Assembly: GCA_963749115.1 (NCBI GenBank) | Contig: CAVVLP010000016.1 | Location: 1-64,000 of the forward strand | Source: SZUA-36 sp963749115 | Lineage (GTDB): Bacteria; Pseudomonadota; Gammaproteobacteria; Xanthomonadales; SZUA-36 | DNA length: 64,000 nucleotides | Direction of reading: 5' to 3' | Shown here: positions 22,074 to 29,850 of the stretch, one piece after another | How positions within the stretch are numbered: the first letter of the stretch is position 1 | Layout: each line of letters starts with the position of its first letter | Notes under the pieces: model-generated | Seen by the model: only the letters and a program-made list of their open reading frames with translations | The model's database searches: none | Told to the model about the DNA's origin: nothing | Translations under genes and position numbers: made by a program

Positions 22074-23009
22074 TTGCAGGCATCCCCCACAACAGTATTT
22101 ATCACAGGCGCTACCGGTTTTATCGGACAGCGCCTTGTATCCACGTTGTTGGAGCAGGGTGTTCGCGTACGGGCACTTGTTCGTCCGGGCAATAAATCTG
22201 ATAGCAGAATACCGAAAGCTTGTGAGCAGGTTCCTGTTGGTCTGACCGATGTAGATAAACTGGCCGATATTGTTACTACGTGCAGCGCGGTGATTTATTG
22301 CGCGGGTAGTGTCAGGGGGCGCAATGCCGCAGACTTTTCTGTTGCGAACATCAACGGTGTCAAGGCCATGCGCGAGGCACTGGAGCGTTCAAACCCTGCT
22401 GCCCCCCTGTTACTTTTATCCTCACTGGCGGCGAGTAAGCCGGAACTGTCTGATTACGCATACAGCAAATATGCGGGCGAGCAATTATTGCAGGGAACAG
22501 CATTGAACTGGACGATATTACGCCCTCCCGCGGTTTATGGACCCGGCGATCGCGAGATGTTGCCGTTATTGAAAATGATTCGACGGGGCGTACTTGTGCA
22601 CGCCGGTCCCGCTGGTCAGCGCCTTTCCCTGTTACACGTGGATGACCTGGTCAATGCGGTTATTACCTGGTTATCAGCACCGCATAAGTGTCGGCACGCT
22701 ACCTACGCTATCGATGATGGCACACCTGGCGGATACAACTGGATGGCGATTGGTGAGGCAGTCAGCGAGAAAAAATTCAACATGCTCAAAGTGCCACATA
22801 TGCTGTTGAGTTCCGCTGCACGTCTTAACCTGGTGTTTTCACGTCTTTTAGGATACGTACCGATGCTCTCTCCGGGTAAAGTACGTGAACTGGTACAACC
22901 GGAGTGGTTAGGTGATAACACGGCATTTACAGAAGCAACCGGTTGGCGACCACAACTTGATTTGAAACAGGGTGCGCGGCAATTATTCAACGATGAAAGC
23001 GATGTTTGA
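22074..23009 (+). CDS. NAD-dependent epimerase/dehydratase, candidate ceramide reductase (CerR-like)
   Basis: About 311 residues. Extended SDR fold: the Rossmann glycine motif TGATGFIGQRL lies at the N-terminus, and the catalytic YxxxK is in YAYSKYAGEQ. The start is probably TTG 22074, directly after the ligase stop; the open frame reaches back to 22050. In the Caulobacter ceramide pathway a protein of this class (CerR) reduces the keto group of 3-keto-ceramide. Position between an acyl-ACP ligase and an ACP/Spt pair supports the same role here. Confidence 0.7.
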   Translation: MQASPTTVFITGATGFIGQRLVSTLLEQGVRVRALVRPGNKSDSRIPKACEQVPVGLTDVDKLADIVTTCSAVIYCAGSVRGRNAADFSVANINGVKAMREALERSNPAAPLLLLSSLAASKPELSDYAYSKYAGEQLLQGTALNWTILRPPAVYGPGDREMLPLLKMIRRGVLVHAGPAGQRLSLLHVDDLVNAVITWLSAPHKCRHATYAIDDGTPGGYNWMAIGEAVSEKKFNMLKVPHMLLSSAARLNLVFSRLLGYVPMLSPGKVRELVQPEWLGDNTAFTEATGWRPQLDLKQGARQLFNDESDV

Positions 23010-23097
23010 TCTAATTGAGTGAAGCAAAATTAACGCACGATCATCCATCCTGCGCTACAATTCACTATTGCTGCGACCGTAACCTCGCGAGGCTTAA

Positions 23098-23370
23098 ATG
23101 AGCAAATCTATTGAAGCAGTAGGCGAAACGCTTGCTGATATCCTGACCAAGTACCTCAAGAACAACTGGGCGGATTCACCCTCGAGTAACAAGACGATAA
23201 CCCGCTCCACAAACATGGTGACAGAGTTGCAACTGGATTCATTCCAGGTCATGGAGTTTATGCTGGAAGTGGAAGACCACTACGACATCGCGGTGGATCT
23301 TGATAGTCTTTCAAATATCCACACCATTGAAGACCTCGCGGGTGTTGTTATCGCCGCACACGAGGACTAG
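23098..23370 (+). CDS. Dedicated acyl carrier protein (AcpR-like)
   Basis: 90 residues, acidic, with the phosphopantetheine-attachment serine in ELQLDSFQVMEF (Ser about residue 46) and the usual helix II/III pattern after it. It sits 6 bases before the Spt-like gene and is not in a fab gene cluster, so it is probably a specialised carrier rather than the housekeeping AcpP. The inferred role is to present the acyl chain to the condensing enzyme. Confidence 0.85.
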   Translation: MSKSIEAVGETLADILTKYLKNNWADSPSSNKTITRSTNMVTELQLDSFQVMEFMLEVEDHYDIAVDLDSLSNIHTIEDLAGVVIAAHED

Positions 23371-23376
23371 CCCCCG

Positions 23377-24564
23377 ATGCCTCTCCTGGAGAAATTCGAC
23401 GCCGCGGGGCAATTAAAATCCGGACTCGGCCATGTCGGTAAAGACCCAACCAGCGTTGTATTTGATCGACTCAATTCTGCCACCGAAGGTGTTGTAGAGG
23501 GCCGGACAACCATTCTGGCGGGTACCAATAATTACCTGGGTCTGACTTTCGACCCGGATTGTATCGCCGCCGGTGTTGCTGCCATGAAATCCTGGGGCAC
23601 CGGCACTACCGGTTCACGCATGGCCAATGGTAGCTACGCAGCACACGGCCAACTTGAAGCGGAACTGGCTGACCTGTACCAATGCTCAAGTGCCATGGTT
23701 TTTTCAACTGGTTATGCTGCGAATTTAGGCGTTCTGACTGCATTATTGGGCAAGGGCGATTCGGTGCTGCTCGACTCAGATGCCCATGCGAGCCTTTACG
23801 ATGGTTGTCGTATGAGTGAAGCAGATATATACCGCTTTAAACACAATGATGTACAAAGTCTTGAACGCCGTATCGCCCGCCTGGGCGATCGCGCCAAACG
23901 ATGCCTGATTGTCGTGGAGGGTGTGTATAGCGTGCTGGGTGACCGTGCACCTTTGAAGGAAATTGCAGAAATTAAAGAACGCTTTAGTGCCAGGCTGCTG
24001 GTCGATGAGGCCCACTCACTGGGTGTTTATGGTGAACGTGGTTGTGGCGTGGCCGAAGAGCAGGGTGTGTTGGACAAGGTCGATTTTACGGTTGGAACAT
24101 TTAGCAAGAGCCTGGGTGCAATGGGTGGCTTTTGTGCCAGTCAGCATGATGTACTCGCCTTGTTCCGCTATGTATCCCGGCCATTTATGTTCACAGCATC
24201 CCCAAGCCCGGCAGTCATGGCCACAACCCGTGAAGCGCTAAATAAGCTGCGTACGCGGCCGGAATTGAAAGAAACCCTTTGGTCAAATGCGAGACAACTT
24301 TACAAAGGTTTACATGACCTGGGGCTTGAACTCGGCCCCGAGGTCAGCCCGGTGATAGCCGTTCGCTGCAAGGACAGAAAGTCGGCACTTGCCGAGTGGA
24401 ATCAGCTGTTGGAAGCCGGTGTTTACGTCAATATGATGCTCCCGCCTGCAACACCCGGTGGCGCCAGTTTCCTGCGTTGCAGTATCAGCGCAGCGCATAC
24501 GCCTGAACAAATCAGCACGATCATTGAAAAATTTGCAGATCTGAAGCAGCGCTCTTCCACTTAA
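23377..24564 (+). CDS. Serine palmitoyltransferase-like alpha-oxoamine synthase
   Basis: 395 residues, PLP fold type I. SWGTGTTGSRMANG, the PLP-binding Asp in LLVDEAHSLGVYG and the Schiff-base lysine in GTFSKSLGAMGGF (about residue 245) are present. This family includes BioF, KBL, HemA and Spt. No bio, kbl or hem neighbours occur, whereas an ACP, acyl-ACP ligase and SDR reductase do. That context points to Spt, which condenses serine with an acyl thioester to 3-ketosphinganine, the committed step to sphingolipids. BioF is the main alternative. Confidence 0.75.
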   Translation: MPLLEKFDAAGQLKSGLGHVGKDPTSVVFDRLNSATEGVVEGRTTILAGTNNYLGLTFDPDCIAAGVAAMKSWGTGTTGSRMANGSYAAHGQLEAELADLYQCSSAMVFSTGYAANLGVLTALLGKGDSVLLDSDAHASLYDGCRMSEADIYRFKHNDVQSLERRIARLGDRAKRCLIVVEGVYSVLGDRAPLKEIAEIKERFSARLLVDEAHSLGVYGERGCGVAEEQGVLDKVDFTVGTFSKSLGAMGGFCASQHDVLALFRYVSRPFMFTASPSPAVMATTREALNKLRTRPELKETLWSNARQLYKGLHDLGLELGPEVSPVIAVRCKDRKSALAEWNQLLEAGVYVNMMLPPATPGGASFLRCSISAAHTPEQISTIIEKFADLKQRSST

Positions 24565-24675
24565 TCTAAATCCCCCATCCTCAAGTCAAGACCCTTCGCT
24601 GGATAGGCTGTACAGGAACATGTTTGCACTATGATTCGCTATCAGTATGGGAGCAGAGGTCGCGCGGTACCTTAC

Positions 24676-24807
24676 TTCAGGACTCGCTCAAGCACGTTCT
24701 GTGGGCTTTGTCGCGACAAACCGTTCATCTTCAGGTGCCGTGCAAAACTGCCGCAATCGCGCCGCACATCCCTGTGCTCTATCGCGATAGTACCGTTCAT
24801 CCTGAAC
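24676..24807. repeat. Decayed hairpin element related to the copies at 24.9 and 49.6 kb
   Basis: TTCAGGAC at 24676 and TTCATCCTGAA at 24796 echo the inner stem of the intact elements. Between them lie a perfect palindrome TTTGTCGCGACAAA (24707-24720), a perfect hairpin GCACATCCCTGTGC (24764-24777, TCCC loop, i.e. the GGGA loop of the family on the other strand) and TATCGCGATA (24780-24789). The outer arms are lost. Confidence 0.45.
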
Positions 24808-24877
24808 ATAACACCCTCTGCTCTGTGCGTAATCATAGTTTCATGGTTCCAGATGTATGCACTACGGTAAGGCTGAA

Positions 24878-24986
24878 GCTGGGGTGGGGGTATTGACTAT
24901 CAGGACCTTACGAGACAGGACGTCGAGGAAGAGACTACAGGGATGTACTGGTGGCGTGTCCTGGTAGTCAATACCCCCACCCCAGC
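24878..24986. repeat. Structured hairpin element, copy A
   Basis: A perfect 22-base inverted repeat (24878-24899 with 24965-24986), one G-T wobble pair and six more pairs (CAGGAC/GTCCTG) form a 29-bp stem around 51 interior bases. The interior aligns to copies B and C and holds two small hairpins, GACAGGACGTC and TACAGGGATGTA. It lies between spt and the opposite-strand nucleotidyltransferase gene, both converging on it, so it could also end transcription. Confidence 0.8.
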
Positions 24987-25032
24987 GCCCCTTCACTGTA
25001 TAGAACCCAATCCAACCAGTGCAGTGTCACCG

Positions 25033-25980
25033 CTAACGAAAAGCACCCTGACGGTAGAGTTTCCATAACAGTGGCCAGGCGAAAATCAGCGGGTGCTTGA
25101 GTTGCCGTTGAGTTGGTTCGATGTACAGCCCGGAATGACGTTCAATTTTCCACAACAGGTATTCCAGTGGCTCATTGAACGTGAAGGCTGCTTTGACGAG
25201 ACGCAGTGCTGACAGCAATTTACCCTGTACACGACGCAGCCACCAGGTGAATGCGGACAGCTTTCTTGAAAAACCACTGCTCGGATTGCGGTACAGGGTT
25301 TCAGCCCCGGAGCTTGAAGATGACGCTTTCTCCAGAGCAAATGTGCTAGTGACGCCGTCGTAGTAGGCCGGGTCAAACTCGTATATTGATTCACCACGGT
25401 TGCTGCTTTCGGTACGTAGTTCACACTGATAGGTTAGTGCCAGGCCACGTGTCCACAATTCAGCGCTGCCGAAGCTGTCCCCCATTGCAGGTAATACACG
25501 CCGGACGAAGGTAGTTGCTGCGTTTTTCAATGCCTCTGTTAATACAGCCCGGCTCGCTTCGTCCCGTACATACAGAACTTCGCAAGGCTGGGCGAAACGT
25601 GCCCAGAAATAGGAGTGGAAATCGTGCTGCATGGCCTTGTGAAAACGGCTGAGTGTCAACAACGCATACTTGGCGCGTAAATCTGAACCTTTCTTGTCCG
25701 GGTCATCACTCTTGTGATGAATATGATAAACGTTGGGTGGCAACAGACGGCACATCCAGCCTTGCCACCTTGAATCAAGTGTGTGGTAATCCTCTACCAG
25801 CACATAAAAATCCAGCATGGTATCGCGCTTGCCACGCAGCCAGGATCCATAGACCAGTATTGCCAGCAAAGCCTCACCGTGCTTTTGCCTGATCTCTTCA
25901 AGCAAAGGCTGAATACTTGTATCCTGTTGCGATTCGGTGTGCATAGGCTCGTTGTCACCGTTATTTGGGGGGTGACTCAT
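25033..25980 (-). CDS. Nucleotidyltransferase-superfamily protein, Tam41-like
   Basis: 315 residues (possibly 303 from an internal Met). The core YGSWLRGKRDTMLDFYVLVED resembles the nucleotidyltransferase GS...D-hydrophobic-hydrophobic pattern, and the following region with KYALLTL and FARFAQPC-like positions is reminiscent of Tam41/Mmp37 CDP-diacylglycerol synthases. Only one clear Asp of the DxD pair is visible, the second being replaced by Y-V. A CDP-lipid or nucleotide-transfer role for a sphingolipid head group is inference from its place beside spt. Confidence 0.5.
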   Translation of the reverse strand: MSHPPNNGDNEPMHTESQQDTSIQPLLEEIRQKHGEALLAILVYGSWLRGKRDTMLDFYVLVEDYHTLDSRWQGWMCRLLPPNVYHIHHKSDDPDKKGSDLRAKYALLTLSRFHKAMQHDFHSYFWARFAQPCEVLYVRDEASRAVLTEALKNAATTFVRRVLPAMGDSFGSAELWTRGLALTYQCELRTESSNRGESIYEFDPAYYDGVTSTFALEKASSSSSGAETLYRNPSSGFSRKLSAFTWWLRRVQGKLLSALRLVKAAFTFNEPLEYLLWKIERHSGLYIEPTQRQLKHPLIFAWPLLWKLYRQGAFR

Positions 25981-26147
25981 TATTGGCGCTTATGCAACTG
26001 GATTATAGAAACAAGCGCATAAATGGTCATGTTATATTGCAACTTGGATTAATGGTGAGTAAGCCGTTTGGCGGTTTTTTGGGATTCTATGCAATATTGG
26101 ATTATAGACAGTGCAGCAATCATCAGCAAAGACAAGGATGAATTTGC

Positions 26148-27044
26148 ATGCGTTTAGTTCACCTGACCGATCCCCACCTGAGCACACTGGATGGTGAGAA
26201 GTTATCGGCGCTCAGGGGGAAGCGTTGGTCCGGGTATCTATCCTGGCGCAAAAACAGGCGTAAGCATTATCTGACCGCTGTTCTCAACCGGCTGGTGGAT
26301 GCGGTCAGGGCGGAAAAAGCTGATCAAATCCTGTTGACCGGTGACCTGGTTCATATCGGCCTGGCTACGGAAATAGCACAGGCAGCTCAATGGTTAACCT
26401 CGTTGGGCCCCGCTGAGCAAGTCATGCTGGTGCCGGGTAATCACGATATCTATGCTAAGGGAAGTGCCGAAGCGGTTTTGCAGGCATGGTCAAATTACAT
26501 GTTTCAATCGATTCAGCCATTGGATTCCACACATGCAGCAGGTCAATTTCCGGTGGTTCGCAAATTGGGAAAGCTCAGTTTGATCGGGCTTTCAACGGCA
26601 TGTGTTACTCCGCTATTCATGGCCAGCGGGAAACTGGGCGAGGAGCAGTTACGAAAACTGGACAAATTGTTGCAGAATGCAGCCGCTGAGGATCAGATGG
26701 TGGTTTTGTTGATTCACCATCCACCGTTGCCGGGCATGACAAATTGGCGTAAGGCACTCACAGACGCCACGGCACTTGAAACTGTTTTAAAAAGCCACCC
26801 ACCACCATTGATTTTTTATGGTCATTTGCATTACAACCGTGAGTATCTGTGGGGTGACTCCCGGGTTTATTGCACAGCGGCAGCATCCAGTGTCAGCGAT
26901 GCTTCGTTTCGCGTTATTGATGTGGAAAACCAGAACGATCACTGGGCCTTTCAAATGAGTCTGAAATCGCTCGCGATTAAAACTGCCGGAGAACTGGAGT
27001 TTGTCACGATAGATGAGCAAGCATGGCAGGTGCCTAAAAGGTAA
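26148..27044 (+). CDS. Calcineurin-like metallophosphoesterase
   Basis: 298 residues. All metal-binding motifs are visible in order: HLTDPHLS, LLTGDLVHIG, VPGNHDIY, HHPPLPG and FYGHLHYNRE. This is the binuclear-metal phosphoesterase fold of the Icc/CpdA and LpxH classes. The substrate cannot be read. It is divergent from the Tam41-like gene and convergent with lptG-like, so a lipid-phosphate substrate is possible but unproven. Confidence 0.8.
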   Translation: MRLVHLTDPHLSTLDGEKLSALRGKRWSGYLSWRKNRRKHYLTAVLNRLVDAVRAEKADQILLTGDLVHIGLATEIAQAAQWLTSLGPAEQVMLVPGNHDIYAKGSAEAVLQAWSNYMFQSIQPLDSTHAAGQFPVVRKLGKLSLIGLSTACVTPLFMASGKLGEEQLRKLDKLLQNAAAEDQMVVLLIHHPPLPGMTNWRKALTDATALETVLKSHPPPLIFYGHLHYNREYLWGDSRVYCTAAASSVSDASFRVIDVENQNDHWAFQMSLKSLAIKTAGELEFVTIDEQAWQVPKR

Positions 27045-27057
27045 AACCAGGATGCTT

Positions 27058-28134
27058 TTATAGGGTTTTATGGCGAATTGCAGCAATGGCGATGATTAAT
27101 AGAACAAAAGGTGGCGTCAGGATAAGCAAAGAAGGGTTCATGCCCAAAATTCCGGCGAGGTGACCGCTTAATTGTTGCAACAGGTAAAACCCGATCCCTA
27201 TCAGGCCACCGGTCAGGGCGCGCTGGCTGGCTGAGACGGTGCGAACCGAGCCAAGCAATAGGGGAAGAGACATCAATGCCATTGCAAGCAGGCTTGGTAA
27301 CAGGCTGATTTGTTGCCACAGCACAATTTCGTAACTGTGCGTATCCAGATTATTTTGTTTCAGGTTTGTAATGGTTTTGAGCAGGTCATTCGGAGCCAAT
27401 GCTTCCAATGGCAAAATAAGTGCTGCAGCTTGTTCAGTCGAGAGTAAAGCACTCCAATTCATATTGTCCCGCCTTGTCTCGATTACTACCTGTCCATCCT
27501 TGAACTGACTCTCCAGCACGTCGATCAACAGCCAGTTTTCCTGTTCGACATAAAGTGCACTGGCCGCCTGTATCAACTGTGACAAACGGCCTCGCTCATC
27601 GGTTGTGTAAATTTCTATGTCAGCCAATGTCCGTTCCGCTTGCACACTGTTGACACGAATAAAGTGATTGTCATTGCGGGTCCAGATGGCCCGTGAATTG
27701 CCGGCTCTGATCTCCGCTTGCTGGGATGCCTGTGAGCGCAACACGGCGGCTTCATGTTCAAAACCCGGCACCACGAAGAATTGCAGGATAGTTATGAAAA
27801 CACCTAAAAATACTGCCAGCACCGCCACCGTCTGGGCAATACGCTGCTTTGATATACCGATGGTACGTATGGCGATGAGTTCCCGGTGATTGGCCATCGC
27901 GCCCAGCCCGATTAAACCTCCCAACAACGTGGTAACAGGCAGCAATTCAACGATTCTTTTGGGAGAAGTCAGGAATACCACCATCAACGCATCGGCCAGC
28001 GTAAAGCTGCCTTTACCGATGTCTTCCAGTTCTTCGGCCAGTGCCATGAAGCTGAATAAAGCCAGTAGCAAAAGCAGTGCCGGAATAATTCCGGTTACAA
28101 ACTGCGTCATGATATAGCGATCAATCCTGAGCAC
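27058..28134 (-). CDS. LptG-type permease (YjgQ family), paralogue set
   Basis: 358 residues with N-terminal helices (RYIMTQFVTGIIPALLLL), a periplasmic beta-jellyroll domain (about residues 140-260) and C-terminal helices, as in LptF/LptG inner-membrane partners of LptB. Its start overlaps the lptF-like stop by 14 bases, so the two are one operon. The neighbourhood lacks pepA, the usual lptFG neighbour in gammaproteobacteria, so this may be a second, dedicated set. Assignment as G rather than F rests on gene order and N-terminal sequence. Confidence 0.75.
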   Translation of the reverse strand: MLRIDRYIMTQFVTGIIPALLLLLALFSFMALAEELEDIGKGSFTLADALMVVFLTSPKRIVELLPVTTLLGGLIGLGAMANHRELIAIRTIGISKQRIAQTVAVLAVFLGVFITILQFFVVPGFEHEAAVLRSQASQQAEIRAGNSRAIWTRNDNHFIRVNSVQAERTLADIEIYTTDERGRLSQLIQAASALYVEQENWLLIDVLESQFKDGQVVIETRRDNMNWSALLSTEQAAALILPLEALAPNDLLKTITNLKQNNLDTHSYEIVLWQQISLLPSLLAMALMSLPLLLGSVRTVSASQRALTGGLIGIGFYLLQQLSGHLAGILGMNPSLLILTPPFVLLIIAIAAIRHKTL

Positions 28135-29206
28135 GTTTATCCTTTCTGATCTTCAGAATTGCAGGTATATATAAAACTGCAACCACCAGGGAAAGCAGGC
28201 CGGGAACCCACCAGATGTAGTCACTGCTTCCCTGTTCCACCCAGCTACGGCTTACATCGAGCAGGTTAAAATAGACCGCATAAATCCCGAGTGCCACCAA
28301 CATCTTGGCATAACGACCCTGTCTTGGGCGGCTGCGGCTTAACGGGATCGCGGCCAATGCCAGCAACAGGGCGGAAACCGGCGTAGATAAACGCCATTGA
28401 AACTCTGCCCGGTCAACCGGATCAGCGGACTGTCTCAGTGTATTAGTGGACGCTGATTTGACCTTGTATCCTGGCGGCTTTGGGCTCTGGGCAGGTAAAA
28501 ACAGTGTAAAACTGCCGAATTGCCCTGAAAGATCCGTACCATCCTGCACCTTCTTCAATATTCGGGCGTCTGTCAGTTTCAGACGATGAAACATCGGTTT
28601 GAAAAAATAATCAAATTCGCCTTTCCTGGCAGTGATAACCTGAAGGTCGTCGTCTTTACGGGTGCGAATAAATACACCATCCAGGTCACGGCCATTTGCA
28701 GCGATATGCTCAATGAAAACCGTGCGGTCATTGTTACCGAAGTCATAAAATCGAGCAGCCCGTATCCGTCCTGTTTCAGCGGATGCCTCGGCCCTGGCCT
28801 TGATCTCAAACGATTGAGCATAGGCCCATGGCCGCGCCAGGGTAGACAGCAAGCCAACCACGACGGCGAGTACCAATGCGAGCCGCATCAAGGGACGTAA
28901 CAGGTTCGCTTCACTGATGCCACTGGCTCGCATGGCGTAGATTTCGGAATCGCTGTATAAACGCCCAAGCCCTGTCATGACGCCAAGGAACAGGCTAAGT
29001 GGTAGCAGGACGTCGAGTGCAATTATGGATTTGAGTAAAGTCAATTTTGCAACTTCAGCGGGTTGTAATAGACCGGCATCTGCGGCCACCAGGAAGCGGC
29101 TCAGGCTGAAGGTGATAAAAATCAACACGAGCCCGATAAAGATGGCCAATAATGGCTGGGATATCTCCCGAATCAGGTAATGATCGATGATTTTTTTTGC
29201 AGCCAT
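28121..29206 (-). CDS. LptF-type permease (YjgP family), paralogue set
   Basis: 361 residues. The start KKIIDHYLIREISQPLLAI and the following helices, the RASGISEANLLRPLMRL coupling-helix region, a periplasmic jellyroll and C-terminal helices match LptF. First gene of a two-gene operon with the LptG-type permease. It is divergent from an LptA/OstA-like gene 134 bases away, which together resembles a lipid-extraction and periplasmic-bridge pair. It would need an ATPase, either the LptB at 44.4 kb or one outside the window. Confidence 0.78.
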   Translation of the reverse strand: MAAKKIIDHYLIREISQPLLAIFIGLVLIFITFSLSRFLVAADAGLLQPAEVAKLTLLKSIIALDVLLPLSLFLGVMTGLGRLYSDSEIYAMRASGISEANLLRPLMRLALVLAVVVGLLSTLARPWAYAQSFEIKARAEASAETGRIRAARFYDFGNNDRTVFIEHIAANGRDLDGVFIRTRKDDDLQVITARKGEFDYFFKPMFHRLKLTDARILKKVQDGTDLSGQFGSFTLFLPAQSPKPPGYKVKSASTNTLRQSADPVDRAEFQWRLSTPVSALLLALAAIPLSRSRPRQGRYAKMLVALGIYAVYFNLLDVSRSWVEQGSSDYIWWVPGLLSLVVAVLYIPAILKIRKDKRAQD

Positions 29207-29340
29207 TCGATTGATAATTTTATGAGTTAATGTGTTTTTTTGACATTGTTATCGTCGGTAATTTCCATCAACATGTAGCCTCTGAAAGTGCCATTAATTA
29301 CGATGCAGTACACTAGAAGCCCAAATCCAGTATTAAAATC

Positions 29341-29826
29341 ATGAAAAAATCAGGTATATGGTGTTTGTTGACGATAATGTGTTTCCCCTGCAGTGCTGCA
29401 CCATTGGGCGCGGGTGCTTTCGAGATGATCAGTATAAACGCAGATGAGGCCAGTGAGGATGAACAACCAGGGATCCTTCATTTTAATGGGCACTTTTTAA
29501 TGAAAAGCAGTGACTGGCAGCTGACTTCTGAAGAGGCTACTGTTTACGGCAGACCCGATAGACCTGACAGGGTATATCTCGCCGGTTCGCCGGCTCGTTT
29601 TCTGGTTAATCAGAATGGTCATACAGGTCAGGGTCAGATAAAGGCCGCTGCCCCGGTGGTGGAGTATTTGCGTGATGCTAACCAGCTACTGTTGTCCGGT
29701 GGTGCCACACTGATGCTGGGCGACGAAGTGATTCGCAGCGCGCATATTGAATATGACATCAGTACCAACCGGTATCAGGCCGGTGGTGACGAGGGTGTCA
29801 TGATTGAAGTTACACCCTTCGACTAG
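29341..29826 (+). CDS. LptA/OstA-like periplasmic protein (second copy)
   Basis: 161 residues with a signal peptide (MKKSGIWCLLTIMCFPCSAA). The mature part has repeated beta strands such as LHFNGHFLMKSSDWQLTSEEA and an ISINADEAS opening, the pattern of OstA-domain proteins that form the lipid bridge across the periplasm. It is distinct from the canonical LptA at 45.2 kb. It is divergent from the lptFG-like operon, supporting a shared transport function. Confidence 0.7.
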   Translation: MKKSGIWCLLTIMCFPCSAAPLGAGAFEMISINADEASEDEQPGILHFNGHFLMKSSDWQLTSEEATVYGRPDRPDRVYLAGSPARFLVNQNGHTGQGQIKAAAPVVEYLRDANQLLLSGGATLMLGDEVIRSAHIEYDISTNRYQAGGDEGVMIEVTPFD

Positions 29827-29850
29827 TGTAGTGTCAACCGTAACCTACAA

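Larger units (their letters stand above)
24565..25032. other. Intergenic region holding hairpin elements
   Basis: 470 bases without a gene. It holds one intact hairpin element (24878-24986) and a decayed relative (about 24676-24807), both listed separately. Short open frames in this stretch overlap the repeats and look non-coding. Confidence 0.6.

Noticed and set aside
23377..24564. BioF (biotin synthesis) as first choice
   Set aside because: No other bio genes nearby, whereas acyl-ACP ligase, ACP and CerR-like do adjoin it. Kept as an alternative only.
24565..25032. Short open frames between spt and the Tam41-like gene
   Set aside because: They overlap the hairpins, have no homology I recognise and lack ribosome sites.
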